Notes: generated by a model not told the origin, from the sequence alone. A stretch of DNA of 48,868 nt from Paraburkholderia saeva (GCF_907164555.1 NZ_CAJQZC010000018.1:1-48868), one strand, 5' to 3'; numbered from the stretch's first letter, positions 33,305-42,368 are shown. Numbers and translations: made by a program.

Positions 33305-34069
33305 CTAGCCAAGCAGTTCACGGTGCAATGCCATGAACTCGTGGGCAAGCTTGTGGCGCGGATCGAAATGAATCATGGGTCGCGCAACCTGATGAGACTC
33401 GCGAATCTTCACTGAGGAAGACAACCGCGACGCCAGCACCGGCAAACCCTCGCTCACCAGTTCCTCGACCAGCTGGAGCGGCAGGCTCGCGCGGGGTTGA
33501 AACTGGTTGATCACGATTCCCTCGACCTCCAGGCCGGCGTTGTGATCCTGCTGAATCTCCTTGACGTTGTCGAGCAGCGTGTACAGGGCGCGACGGGAAA
33601 AATCGTCGCAGTCGAACGGGATCAGGCAACGCTCGACTGCAATCAGCGCGGAGCGGGTATAGAAATTCAATGCCGGCGGCGTGTCGATATAAATGGCGTC
33701 GTAGGCATCCAGTTCATTGAGCGCGTCACGTAGCTTGTAGATCTTGTAGCGGGATTCGAGCTTGCCGTGCAGTGCATCGAGATCGGGATGTGAAGGCATG
33801 ACATCGAGATTCTCGAACGGCGTGGGATGAATGAACGTGGACGATGGCGTCGGCCTGAAGCTGAAATTCAGGGCGGTGTCGAAGAAATCCGCGACGCTCG
33901 GCTTGAGGTCGTTCGCCTGTTCGCCGAGAAGATACTGACTCGAATTCCCCTGCGGATCGAGGTCGATGACGAGCGTACGCATCCCCTCGCTGGCGCTGAT
34001 CGCCGCCAGGTTGCACACGATGGTCGATTTGCCGACGCCACCCTTCTGATTGAAAACGACACGCCGCAT
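33305..34069 (-). CDS. Orphan ParA-family ATPase
   Basis: The 254-residue protein has the deviant Walker A KGGVGKST (residues 9-16), Walker A' VIDLDPQGNSSQYLL, Walker B AIYIDTPPAL and VINQFQPRA. ParA proteins position DNA or cargo on nucleoid or membrane. No parB gene or parS-like site accompanies it, so it is not a conventional chromosome-partition pair. AGAGG lies 4 bases before ATG 34069. The neighbour across the divergent gap is an unknown coiled-coil protein; that may be its cargo adaptor (inference). Confidence 0.88.
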   Translation of the reverse strand: MRRVVFNQKGGVGKSTIVCNLAAISASEGMRTLVIDLDPQGNSSQYLLGEQANDLKPSVADFFDTALNFSFRPTPSSTFIHPTPFENLDVMPSHPDLDALHGKLESRYKIYKLRDALNELDAYDAIYIDTPPALNFYTRSALIAVERCLIPFDCDDFSRRALYTLLDNVKEIQQDHNAGLEVEGIVINQFQPRASLPLQLVEELVSEGLPVLASRLSSSVKIRESHQVARPMIHFDPRHKLAHEFMALHRELLG

Positions 34070-34331
34070 TTGCCTCTGCCCCTTATTTCAAGATCGATCG
34101 AAACACACAGCTTACCGCAGTGGCGGTACAAGGCGACGGCCAAAGTGGTTGAGTTGTCATCTTTATGGTGGAGAGGCGGGACGCATATTCATTTGCATCA
34201 CTAACCGCCCGGTTTCGCGCAGCAGAATCTTCGCGACACGACGTGCGGGGCAGCGCACAGATCTCGTCCGCGTGGCGTGTGACACTGTCGGGCACGTTTC
34301 CTTGGCCCCTCCCCCTTCTCGCGAGGCCGAC

Positions 34332-34817
34332 ATGTCAGGTTCGCCCCGTTCCGCATCGTTCGATCCCATGATGGCGTGGTCCGTCTGGCTCGAATACGTC
34401 AACGCCGCACTCAGTTCGGCGTCCCGCTTTCCACGCACGTTCGAGCAACCGATCCAGCCCGGCTGGACCATTGCCGGAACCGTGATCAACGAGACGAATT
34501 CGGGCGACCCAGCGATGGAACACGCCATCGTCGGAAAACAGAGCTACGGCAGGCAAATCGGCAGAATGGCCGACGCGCTGGCCGTCCTCATCGAAGAGGC
34601 AAAGCCGACGGTCAGGCGCAACGACGCGATCACGGCGTTCACGGAGATGAAGGACAAGATCGACAAGATTAAACGGGAGACCGAGGACGCCCGCTTTAAA
34701 AAGGTGCTGGCCGACCTGGAAGCGCTCCAGAAAAACGACAACGAAACGTTCCAGAAACGGATACGGCAAATCGCCAGCCCTGGAAAGGCCGGGAACGCAA
34801 ACGCATCAGACGCTTAA
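34332..34817 (+). CDS. Unknown 161-residue protein divergent from parA
   Basis: The start at 34332 has GAGG 5 bases upstream; the longer frame from 34050 runs antisense into the parA start and is discounted. The N-terminal half has aromatic-rich MMAWSVWLEYVNAALSSASRFP and GWTIAGTVINE. The second half is helical and highly charged (DKIDKIKRETEDARFKKVL), likely a coiled coil. No signal peptide. The first 30 residues faintly recall phasin-like proteins, but I do not assign a family. Confidence 0.65.
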   Translation: MSGSPRSASFDPMMAWSVWLEYVNAALSSASRFPRTFEQPIQPGWTIAGTVINETNSGDPAMEHAIVGKQSYGRQIGRMADALAVLIEEAKPTVRRNDAITAFTEMKDKIDKIKRETEDARFKKVLADLEALQKNDNETFQKRIRQIASPGKAGNANASDA

Positions 34818-34878
34818 GCCCGTGCAGCGCCCGCCGCGACAACCGTCGCAGCGGAGCGCCTCACGTGCGCATCGCGGC

Positions 34879-35724
34879 TTACTTCGTGCCCCACGTATGG
34901 GCCGCCTTCGCGAAGAGCGCGTTGATATCGGCGTTGCTGGCCGCTTCGCTGGAATACGTGAACGTGCCGCGCTCATGAATTTCACCCGCCGCCCGCACCA
35001 GGGCGCCAAGCGCCGCGCGCGCGAGCGACCCGCCGACGCTGATGCGCCGCACACCGAGCGCAGCGAGATCGTCGACGCTCAGCAACGCGCCCTGCAATCC
35101 CATCAGCACATTGACCGGACGGTCGACGGAACGCACGATTTCCGCGATTTCGTCGCGGGTTTTCAGGCCAGGCGCGTACAGCACGTCGGCGCCCGCTTCC
35201 TGGTATGCCTGCAGGCGCCGGATCGTATCGGCGAGATCCGCGCGGCCGACCAGATAATTCTCGGCGCGGGCAGTCAACGTGAAGGGAAACGGCAGCGAGC
35301 GTGCCGCTTCGACGGCGGCCCGCACACGCTCGACGGCAAAATCGAGGGCATACAGCGGATCGTCGGCGCGGCCCGTTGCATCTTCGATCGAGCCGCCCAC
35401 CACGCCCGTTGCCGCCGCCTGGCGGATCGTTTCAGCGGCCTCTTCCGGCGCATCACCGAAGCCGTTTTCGAGGTCGGCGCTGACCGGCAGATCGGTCGCC
35501 GATACGATCTCGGCAAGATGCAGCATCATCTGGTCGCGCCCGATCGAGTTGTCGGGCAGACCGCGCGTGAACGCGTAGCCGGCGCTGCTTGTCGCGAGCG
35601 CCTTGAAGCCCGCGAGCGCGAGCAGTCGCGCGCTGCCGATGTCCCACGGGTTGGGAATGACGAACGTCTCCTTGTTCTTGTGATACGTCCTGAGAAGCTC
35701 TGCTTTTTCTGACTGGGATTTCAT
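34879..35724 (-). CDS. PEP mutase / isocitrate lyase-superfamily enzyme
   Basis: The 281-residue TIM-barrel protein has the family start NPWDIGSARLLALAGFKALATSSAGYAFTRG, the metal-binding segment SADLENGFGDAPE, GGSIEDATGR, TARAEN and YAPGL. Known members are phosphoenolpyruvate mutase, oxaloacetate decarboxylase and carboxyphosphonoenolpyruvate mutase-like enzymes. The isocitrate-lyase KxCGH active-site motif is not seen, arguing against a lyase. ATG 35724 is preferred over longer frames. Single-gene unit; the substrate is unknown. Confidence 0.85.
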   Translation of the reverse strand: MKSQSEKAELLRTYHKNKETFVIPNPWDIGSARLLALAGFKALATSSAGYAFTRGLPDNSIGRDQMMLHLAEIVSATDLPVSADLENGFGDAPEEAAETIRQAAATGVVGGSIEDATGRADDPLYALDFAVERVRAAVEAARSLPFPFTLTARAENYLVGRADLADTIRRLQAYQEAGADVLYAPGLKTRDEIAEIVRSVDRPVNVLMGLQGALLSVDDLAALGVRRISVGGSLARAALGALVRAAGEIHERGTFTYSSEAASNADINALFAKAAHTWGTK

Positions 35725-35916
35725 CGCGGATTCCGTTGAGGTTCGACGGGCGGATTCATGCAACCGTGCATCGCAGACGCCGCATGCAGCACGCGTTCGC
35801 ACGAATGCGGAAAGACGCTGGCGGGCTGGCGGGCGCGGACGGACCGGAAACGCTCCAGTTGTCCGCACCGCCCCGACATCAGCTCACTCGCGCAGGAAAG
35901 GAACGCAACCCCGCAC

Positions 35917-36342
35917 TCAGTTTTCGAGCGTCGCGGTCATCGAGACCCTGGCGTTCAGGACCTTCGAAATCGGGCAACCCTTTTCCGCGTCGCCTGCGGC
36001 CTTGTCGAACGCCGCCTTGTCGGCGCCTGGAATCTTGACCTTCACGTCGAGATGGGACGACGTGATCGCGAAGCCGCCGTCCACCTTGTCGAGCGTGACC
36101 GTGGCCGTCGTGTCGATGCGTTCCGCCTTGAGGTTCGCCTTGCCCAGTTCCGCCGACAGTGCCATCGAGAAGCAGCCGGCATGCGCAGCCGCGATCAGTT
36201 CTTCAGGATTGGTGCCGACGCCGTTTTCGAAGCGCGTCGAAAAGGAGTATTGCGTCTCCTTGAGAACCGTACTTTCGGTGGAGATCGAGCCCTTGCCGTC
36301 CTGCAGGCCGCCTTGCCAGACTGCTGATGCCTTACGCTTCAT
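35917..36342 (-). CDS. OsmC-family organic hydroperoxide peroxiredoxin
   Basis: The 141-residue protein shows both OsmC catalytic cysteines: in AAAHAGCFSMALS and in AEKGCPISKVL. Together these reduce organic hydroperoxides with lipoylated or thiol partners. GGAGAG lies 5 bases before ATG 36342. The length and motifs fit OsmC rather than Ohr. Stand-alone unit. Confidence 0.9.
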   Translation of the reverse strand: MKRKASAVWQGGLQDGKGSISTESTVLKETQYSFSTRFENGVGTNPEELIAAAHAGCFSMALSAELGKANLKAERIDTTATVTLDKVDGGFAITSSHLDVKVKIPGADKAAFDKAAGDAEKGCPISKVLNARVSMTATLEN

Positions 36343-36682
36343 CGCTTCTCTCCAGTAGTGCGCTGCCTGCACAGCCGCGACTCCCTTTCCATCCTTCCGC
36401 AACGGTTGCGCCCTGGGGTTTTGCGGATCGGCGGATGTGACGCGCGCCGTGCGCCGGACAGGCGCGGGCGTCGACCGGTCTTCATGATAGGCGCTTCCCG
36501 AAGTAACCGTCATGACGTGACCAGACCGCGTTCAGTCAGGCCGACATTCTCACAAAATCGGTAACAATGAATATCCGAATTCGCGCTTTTTCACGCAGAG
36601 ACTGCGCAATAGACTTCGATTTAACGGTTCAGGCAGGGCGGTTAAGCCACGAAGAACCCATAATCGAAACCCGGAGATTGTC
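36343..36682. other. 340-base divergent intergenic region
   Basis: This lies between the OsmC gene (leftward) and the DUF4148 gene (rightward). It is GC-rich near OsmC and AT-richer between about 36545 and 36625, where the promoter of the DUF4148 gene is expected. No repeat, hairpin or convincing promoter hexamers were identified, and no small gene. Confidence 0.3.
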
Positions 36683-36994
36683 ATGAAATTCCTTCTTTCC
36701 ACCGCGCTGCTCGCATCGGTTCTCGCTGTTCCGGCTGTCTCGTTCGCGCAGCAGTCCAACGCGCCGATCACCCGCGCGCAGGTTCGCGCCGAGCTGGTGG
36801 CCGCACAGAAAGCCGGCCTGCTCAACCAGAACGACACGAACTACCCAAAGGTGGATTCGGCACAGACCTTCACGACCGCTTCGGTGACGCCGCAGCAGAA
36901 CGAGGCGGTAGGCGGCGTGAGCGATTCGAAGTCGCAGGCGGGTAGCCGCCCGGCGCCTGAAAACGGCATATTTGCGACATATCGCGGGAATTAA
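36683..36994 (+). CDS. Periplasmic DUF4148 protein
   Basis: The 103-residue protein has a Sec signal peptide (MKFLLSTALLASVLAVPAVSFA|QQ) and the family ITRAQVRAELVAAQKAGLLNQNDTNYP segment. DUF4148 proteins are small periplasmic proteins common in Burkholderiales and of unknown function. GGAG lies 6 bases before ATG 36683, and a strong bidirectional terminator follows. Confidence 0.9.
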   Translation: MKFLLSTALLASVLAVPAVSFAQQSNAPITRAQVRAELVAAQKAGLLNQNDTNYPKVDSAQTFTTASVTPQQNEAVGGVSDSKSQAGSRPAPENGIFATYRGN

Positions 36995-37040
36995 GCTTCG
37001 CGCTGGTGTCGTAGCCTGCCTGGCTTCGAGCCGTATGACA

Positions 37041-37073
37041 AACGCCCTGACTGGCCGTACCAGTCAGGGCGTT
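37041..37073. terminator. Bidirectional intrinsic terminator
   Basis: AACGCCCTGACTGG (37041-37054) and CCAGTCAGGGCGTT (37060-37073) form a perfect 14-bp stem with loop CCGTA. Ts extend on both sides of the stem ends. It sits between the end of the DUF4148 gene and the end of the leftward aminotransferase-CMD unit, so it can end transcription from both directions. Confidence 0.85.
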
Positions 37074-37108
37074 TCTGGTTTACGTCCGATGAAAACCGGC
37101 GGTACGGA

Positions 37109-37663
37109 TTATTCCGCGAACGGCAGGCTGTCCTGACCCTGCGCACGCATGCCGAACACGTTAAGCGTCATCGCGACGAGCGCGTAATAGCCGAGCAAGC
37201 CCACGAGATTGATCATCACGTTGTGACCAAATCGATCGACGGTCTTCGAATAAGTCGAATCGGAGACGCGCTTTGCCTCGTATAGCTCGGTGGCGAAATC
37301 GAAGATGAGTGCGTCGTCGGCGTTATCGAACGTCGGACGCTGACCGTTGCGGATCGCCCCGGCAACGGCCTCCGGCACCCCGGCTTCGAGCGCGATCGGA
37401 TAATGGATGTACCACTCGGCCTGCGCCTGCCACCGCTGCGCTGTGACGAGGATCGCAAGTTCAGACAGGCGTAACGGCAACCCGGTCTGATAACGGCAGA
37501 ACGCACCCAGCCGTTGCGCGTGCTGCGCGAGTTCGGGACTGTGAATCCAGCCGAGGAATGGCCCGTTCAGATTGCCTCGCGGCCCCGACAGGATTTCATC
37601 GAGCACGGCTTTCTGTTCAGGCGTCGCGCGCGACGGGTCGAAATCGGGCAGACGGTTGGTCAT
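37109..37663 (-). CDS. Carboxymuconolactone decarboxylase-family protein
   Basis: The 184-residue helical protein has the CMD pattern: PRGNLNGPFLGWIHSPELAQHAQRLGAFCRYQTGLPLRLSELAILVTAQRWQAQAEWYIHYPIALEAGVPE. The AhpD redox pair CxxC is absent from the QAEWYIH segment, so it is not a peroxidase of the AhpD kind. It follows the aminotransferase gene by 39 bases and is probably in its operon under RpiR control. Activity not known. Confidence 0.87.
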   Translation of the reverse strand: MTNRLPDFDPSRATPEQKAVLDEILSGPRGNLNGPFLGWIHSPELAQHAQRLGAFCRYQTGLPLRLSELAILVTAQRWQAQAEWYIHYPIALEAGVPEAVAGAIRNGQRPTFDNADDALIFDFATELYEAKRVSDSTYSKTVDRFGHNVMINLVGLLGYYALVAMTLNVFGMRAQGQDSLPFAE

Positions 37664-37702
37664 GGTCGGTTCGTGTCAGATCGTGATTGAAATGCGCAGT
37701 GA

Positions 37703-39028
37703 TCAGGCGGGTAACGCGGCATCGATAGCATCGGCCAGACGCCCGACGATGTTGCCGATGTCGCGCTCCGTGCAGATAAACGGCGGCGCGAGCAGCACAT
37801 GATCGCCGTTCTTTCCATCGACCGTGCCACCCATCGGATACACCATCAGACCGCGTTGAAACGCTTCGGCCTTGATCCTGGCATGAAGCTTGAGTGTGGC
37901 ATCGAACGGCACTTTCGTGTCACGGTCGCGCACCAGTTCGACGCCGACAAAGAGACCCCGGCCGCGCACGTCGCCGATATGCGGATGCTGCGCGTACTGT
38001 TCACGTAGCTGTGCGCGCAACTGCTCGCCACGCATGCGGACGTTGTCGAGCAATCCGTCTTCGGCAATGACGCGCTGCACTTCGAGGGCAGCCGCGCATG
38101 CCACCGCATGACCGATATACGTGTGACCGTGCTGGAAGAATCCCGAGCCGCCGGTAATGGTCTGGTAGATCCTGTCACTGACGAGCGTTGCACCGATCGG
38201 CTGGTAACCCGCGCCAAGGCCCTTCGCGATCGTGAGCAGATCGGGCGCGACACCGTCTTCGTCGCACGCGTACAGGTAGCCCGTGCGGCCCATGCCGGAC
38301 ATGATTTCGTCGAGGATCAGGAGCACGCCGTAGCGGTCGCACACGGCGCGAATCTTGCCGAAGTACTCGCGCACCGGAGGCACCGCGCCGGCCGTCGCGC
38401 CCACCACGGTCTCCGCGACAAACGCCGCGACCGTATCGGCGCCCAGCGACAGGATCTTCTGTTCGAGTTCGTCGGCAAGACGCTGTGCGAACGCTTCTTC
38501 CGTTTCGCCGGCACGCTGCTCGCGATACGCGTAACACGGGCTCACGTGGTGCGCCTCGATCAGCAGAGGCAGAAACGGTTCGCGCCGCCATGCATTGCCG
38601 CCAATCGCGAGCGCACCCAGCGTGTTGCCGTGATAGCTCTGTCGGCGCGCGATGAAATGACGTCGCTGCAACTCGCCCTTCTCCACGAAATATTGCCGTG
38701 CGAGCTTGAGCGCCGCTTCGATCGCCTCCGAACCGCCGGAGACAAAATAGACATGGTCGAGGCCCGCGGGCGCGTCGGCAACCAGCCGGTCGGCGAGTTC
38801 TTCGGCGACACCGGTTGTGAAAAACGACGTGTGTGCGTACGGCAGTTGCCGCGCCTGCCGGTTCATCGCGTCGATCACGCGCTGGTTGCTGTGACCGAGA
38901 CACGAAACCGCCGCGCCGCCGGATGCATCGATATAGCGCTTGCCAGTCGAATCGATGATTTCGATGCCGTCACCGGCGACGGCGACGGGCAATGCCTTCT
39001 TCGGCATCCGGTGGAAAACGGTGGACAT
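37703..39028 (-). CDS. Class III PLP-dependent aminotransferase
   Basis: The 441-residue fold-type I enzyme has SGGSEAIEAALKLARQY (phosphate site), SYHGNTLGALAIGG, the DEIMSGMGRTG aspartate and the PLP lysine in TIAKGLGAGYQPIGA. Such enzymes act on omega-amino acids, amines or beta-amino acids, with pyruvate or 2-oxoglutarate. A sigma-70-type promoter with an embedded operator lies immediately upstream, and the RpiR gene lies 129 bases upstream in the same direction. The substrate is not given by sequence; a diamine or beta-amino acid is plausible. Confidence 0.92.
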   Translation of the reverse strand: MSTVFHRMPKKALPVAVAGDGIEIIDSTGKRYIDASGGAAVSCLGHSNQRVIDAMNRQARQLPYAHTSFFTTGVAEELADRLVADAPAGLDHVYFVSGGSEAIEAALKLARQYFVEKGELQRRHFIARRQSYHGNTLGALAIGGNAWRREPFLPLLIEAHHVSPCYAYREQRAGETEEAFAQRLADELEQKILSLGADTVAAFVAETVVGATAGAVPPVREYFGKIRAVCDRYGVLLILDEIMSGMGRTGYLYACDEDGVAPDLLTIAKGLGAGYQPIGATLVSDRIYQTITGGSGFFQHGHTYIGHAVACAAALEVQRVIAEDGLLDNVRMRGEQLRAQLREQYAQHPHIGDVRGRGLFVGVELVRDRDTKVPFDATLKLHARIKAEAFQRGLMVYPMGGTVDGKNGDHVLLAPPFICTERDIGNIVGRLADAIDAALPA

Positions 39029-39072
39029 GCGGTTCCTTTTGACGGACGGCGGGTTTCAACACGCGATGTGCA

Positions 39073-39102
39073 TTTATACAGCATTGCAACATATGTTGTC
39101 AA
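39073..39102 (-). promoter_or_regulatory. Strong sigma-70 promoter for the aminotransferase gene
   Basis: On the minus strand, TTGACA (39097-39102) is a perfect -35 and TATAAA (39073-39078) matches the -10 at five of six positions, with an 18-base spacer. The spacer holds most of the palindromic operator candidate 39086-39101, so a bound repressor would block RNA polymerase directly. Confidence 0.75.
39086..39101. promoter_or_regulatory. Palindromic operator candidate in front of the aminotransferase
   Basis: GCAACATATGTTGTCA contains the perfect 12-bp palindrome CAACATATGTTG (39087-39098), located between the -35 and -10 of the aminotransferase promoter. Its reverse complement TGACAACATATGTTGC matches the sequence at 40040-40055 in 14 of 16 positions. 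Both are upstream of genes of the same RpiR-aminotransferase module. Confidence 0.6.
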
Positions 39103-39157
39103 AACGGATTCCGTCGCATCACGTAAAGGCGTCGCCCAAGGCGAAACAGAACGCGCG

Positions 39158-40018
39158 TCACACGACGTAAGCGCCCTTCGCATGCAGCGCGCGCTCGGCC
39201 TGTTCGAGCTGCTCGACGGCGCCTGCGCCTTCGAGCGTCAGCAGATGCGCGACGAGCGACTCGGCGATTGCTGTGGCCGCCGCCAGTGAGGGAAAGAACG
39301 ATGGGCTGTCGTGCGAAAAGATCAGCACCTTGTCGGCGTTCAGCGCGATGGGAGAAACGGCGCTGTCGGTGATGGCGATCAACTTGCTGCCTCTTTCAAG
39401 CGCCGCTTCGGCGACGCGCACGGCTTCGACTGAATACGGCGTGAAGCTGATCACAATCGTCGCGTTGTCGCGATCGATACCGCGCAACTGCATTTCAAGC
39501 GTGCCCGCCTCGCCAGTCAGCAACGACACCGACGAACGAAACAACCGGTAGCCGTACACGAGGCCAAACGCCACGGGGTAGCACGAGCGAAACCCCGCGA
39601 CGTGCACGTGCGGCGCGCGCCGCAGCACGCGGGCGGCCTCGACGGTGACGCGTGCGTTGTGGGCTGCCGTGAGTTCGAGATTGTGCTGCTGCGCGACGAG
39701 CAGGTCGTGCGCAAGCGCGTCTTTCGCGTTGGCCTTGACGAGCGAACGCGCGCGGCTCGTGAGCGGCTCGGGCCGCGTGCGCACGCGGGCGACGAAAAGA
39801 TCGCGCAGTTCGTTCCAGCCGGGAAAGCCGAGTTGCTGCGAAAGGCGCACGAGCGACGCAGGTTGCACCTGCGCGCGCTCCGCCACCTTGCGCATCGAAG
39901 ACACCGCGACTTCATCGGGATGATCGAGCAGAAATGCCGCGCCCATCTGGAATTGCGGGCTCAGTTCGGAAAAGCGCGCCCGGATCAGGGCGGCGAGCTG
40001 GTCGAAACTGTCGGGCAT
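39158..40018 (-). CDS. RpiR/MurR-family transcriptional regulator (HTH plus SIS domain)
   Basis: The 286-residue protein has an N-terminal RpiR HTH (FLLDHPDEVAVSSMRKVAERAQVQPASLVRLSQQLGFPGWNELRDLF) and a SIS domain (VHVAGFRSCYPVAFGLVYGYRLF, then DRDNATIVISFTPYSVEAVRVAEAALERG). SIS domains usually bind phosphosugars, though regulators of this family next to aminotransferases may sense amines. The ATG at 40018 is preferred over TTG 40048, which lies inside the putative operator. The gene is just upstream of the aminotransferase in the same direction. Confidence 0.88.
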   Translation of the reverse strand: MPDSFDQLAALIRARFSELSPQFQMGAAFLLDHPDEVAVSSMRKVAERAQVQPASLVRLSQQLGFPGWNELRDLFVARVRTRPEPLTSRARSLVKANAKDALAHDLLVAQQHNLELTAAHNARVTVEAARVLRRAPHVHVAGFRSCYPVAFGLVYGYRLFRSSVSLLTGEAGTLEMQLRGIDRDNATIVISFTPYSVEAVRVAEAALERGSKLIAITDSAVSPIALNADKVLIFSHDSPSFFPSLAAATAIAESLVAHLLTLEGAGAVEQLEQAERALHAKGAYVV

Positions 40019-40039
40019 GCGATGTACCGGGGAAGAGGA

Positions 40040-40055
40040 TGACAACAAATGTTAC
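40040..40055. promoter_or_regulatory. Second copy of the RpiR operator candidate
   Basis: TGACAACAAATGTTAC, compared with TGACAACATATGTTGC in front of the aminotransferase, matches in 14 of 16 positions. It lies 22-37 bases upstream of the RpiR start at 40018, consistent with autoregulation. Confidence 0.55.
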
Positions 40056-40085
40056 CACCCGGTGCACCGCATGCGGGGCGGCGTG

Positions 40086-42368
40086 CTATAGCAACGCCAC
40101 CACCCGGACGTCACCCTGCTCGGCCGACGCCACTACCTTTCCGGCGACACGCGTGAACGTGATCGTTACCGATGCGTCGCCTACGCGCAGATCGCCCACC
40201 TCGAGCCAGTCGATACCTTCCGGCAGCATCGGCTGTTCGATCAGCACTTCGCGTTTTTCAGCATCGATCGTCATGCCGAGACACGCTTCCAGCATCATGA
40301 ACGGCGAGCCCGCCGCCCACGCCTGCGGCAGACACGCGACCGGATAGGCCGTCGGCGGTTCGCCGCGGCGGCGCGGAAAGCCGCAGAAGAGCTCCGGCAA
40401 GCGCATATCGAAGTTCACCGCGGCCTGGAACAGGGCCTGCAGCAGTCGCACAGCCGCGCCCTTCGCGCCGTAACGCGCGAGGCCGCGTGCGCACAGCGCG
40501 TTGTCGTGCGGCCAGACAGAGCCGTTGTGATACGCCATCGGGTTGAAGCGGGCCTGGTCGGCCGCGAGCGTGCGCACGCCCCAGCCGGTATGAAAGAGCG
40601 CCGATTCGAGCCCGCGCGCCACCGCTTCGCCTCGCTCCTTGCCGGCCAGCCCGAACGCCAGCAGATGCCCGGCGTTCGATGCCATCACGCGGCACAGCTC
40701 GCCGTGGCCGTCGAGCGCGATACCGTAGAAGCCCATGTCTTCCATCCAGTACTTCTCTTCGACGCACTCGCGAATCGACCACGCGCGTTTCGCGTAGCCT
40801 GCGGCCTCGTCAGTCAGGCCGCGCAGCCGGGCGAAATGCGCCATCGTGTCGAACGCGGCGCTTGCGTAGGCCTGCACTTCGACGAGCGCGATCGGCCCGT
40901 CGGGGAAGCGTCCGTCAGCGTGAAAGACGGAATCGTGACTGTCTTTCCAGCCCTGATTCGCGAGGCCGCCATCGGATGCGCGCTGATAGTCGAGCAGGCC
41001 GTAGCGATTTTTGTCGCACACGCCCGAGACCCACGCCGCCGCGCGCACGAGCGCGGGCCAAAGCTCGTCGATCAAGCCATGATCGCCGGTGCGAGCAACG
41101 TAGGCGCCCGCCAGCACGATAAAGAGCGGCGTGGTATCGACGCCGCCGTAGTAGAGCGCGAACGGCACCTCGCCGGTCGCGGCCATTTCGCCCTTGCGCA
41201 TCTCGTGCATGATCTTGCCGACCGCGGCATCGCGAAACGCGGAATCTTCGCGGGCCTGATGTTCGGCGAGAAAGCGCAGGACGCCGCGCGCAAGGCCCGG
41301 CTGCAACCACAGCGTCTGCAACGACGTGATGACGGCATCGCGGCCAAACGGTGTCGAGAACCACGGGATGCCCGCGTACGGATACGGACCGGTCGCAAGG
41401 TCGGTGGTCAGGAGACCAAGGTCGGCGAGCGACCGGTCGATCCATGCGTTAAAGAGCGGGTTGCTGGAGCGCACGCGCGCGGTCACGCGGCGCCGCTCGC
41501 GCATGACGAGGTGGGCGTCGACGAGCGCGGCGCGTACCGCCGCACGTCCCACGCGCGGTCGCGCGGTGTCGATCTGCGACAGGTGCGCTTCGCTCGTGCC
41601 GTGCGTCGGTTGCGAAATCTGCGCGCTCGCGGCAGCCGCGCCGTGCGCTTCGACCTTGACCGCAACCGAAAGATAGATCGACACGCATGCATGCGCCGGC
41701 AACTGCACCGAGAAGTCGGCGCGGTCGGCGAGCAGTTTGGTAGGTGCCGGCGAAAACGCGAGGCGCACGCGGCGCGCGACGTTGTCGAGCCCGACATAGC
41801 CGAGCAGCACCTCGCCGTTTTCGAGGCGCGGCGTCTCGATGGTGCCCTGCTTCGGACGCTTGAGGCCGCGCACTTCGAACATGTCGCGGAAGTCGCTCGC
41901 AAACGAAATGGACAGCGGAACGACTGCATCGCTCGTGCCGTAGTTCGTCAGTTCGATCGCTTCGTTGAGCACGGTGCCGGAAAGTACACGCACGCGCTCG
42001 ACATGGATCACGCCTTCAGGCGTGCTGGTGCCGCCAAGCGGCGGCAGCGGACGGTTCGTCAGATGCGCGGTAAACGCCGTGTTGTCGCTGCTGACGCTGC
42101 CTGAGAGCAGCGAGGGCGCGCGGCCACCGAACGTGAGCCGCAGCGCGGACAGCACACGCATGTCATTGACGAAGAGACCGTCGTCGCGGCCCGTGATGTC
42201 GCCAAGCGGGTCGTTGACGATAAACGTGTCGCCCGATTTCAGCACGTACTGGTTCGCGGTCGCGACCGTGAGGTTTTCCGGCGGAATGAATACGGCATCC
42301 GCGTCGGGCGCGTTCACGTCCTGCCTGCCCGCATGCGACAGTCCACCGAGTGCTTCTGGATCCTGCAT
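40086..42368 (-). CDS. Glycogen debranching-type amylo-alpha-1,6-glucosidase
   Basis: The 760-residue protein has an N-terminal debranching-enzyme domain (VLKSGDTFIVNDPLGDITGRDDGLFVNDMRVLSALRLTFGG) and a C-terminal (alpha/alpha)6-barrel glucosidase domain with GIPWFSTPFGRDAVITSLQTLWLQPGLARGVLRFLAEHQA, GLANQGWKDSHDSVFHADGR and YHNGSVWPHDNALCARGL. The GWKDS and PHDNA motifs carry likely acidic catalytic residues. It would hydrolyse alpha-1,6 branch points of glycogen or related glucans, or process trehalose/glucan stress reserves. GGAGAG lies before ATG 42368. No glycogen genes are nearby. Confidence 0.9.
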   Translation of the reverse strand: MQDPEALGGLSHAGRQDVNAPDADAVFIPPENLTVATANQYVLKSGDTFIVNDPLGDITGRDDGLFVNDMRVLSALRLTFGGRAPSLLSGSVSSDNTAFTAHLTNRPLPPLGGTSTPEGVIHVERVRVLSGTVLNEAIELTNYGTSDAVVPLSISFASDFRDMFEVRGLKRPKQGTIETPRLENGEVLLGYVGLDNVARRVRLAFSPAPTKLLADRADFSVQLPAHACVSIYLSVAVKVEAHGAAAASAQISQPTHGTSEAHLSQIDTARPRVGRAAVRAALVDAHLVMRERRRVTARVRSSNPLFNAWIDRSLADLGLLTTDLATGPYPYAGIPWFSTPFGRDAVITSLQTLWLQPGLARGVLRFLAEHQAREDSAFRDAAVGKIMHEMRKGEMAATGEVPFALYYGGVDTTPLFIVLAGAYVARTGDHGLIDELWPALVRAAAWVSGVCDKNRYGLLDYQRASDGGLANQGWKDSHDSVFHADGRFPDGPIALVEVQAYASAAFDTMAHFARLRGLTDEAAGYAKRAWSIRECVEEKYWMEDMGFYGIALDGHGELCRVMASNAGHLLAFGLAGKERGEAVARGLESALFHTGWGVRTLAADQARFNPMAYHNGSVWPHDNALCARGLARYGAKGAAVRLLQALFQAAVNFDMRLPELFCGFPRRRGEPPTAYPVACLPQAWAAGSPFMMLEACLGMTIDAEKREVLIEQPMLPEGIDWLEVGDLRVGDASVTITFTRVAGKVVASAEQGDVRVVALL

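Noticed and set aside
33305..34069. A ParAB chromosome or plasmid partition system
   Set aside because: Only ParA is present; no parB, parS-like repeats, replication gene or plasmid feature was seen nearby.
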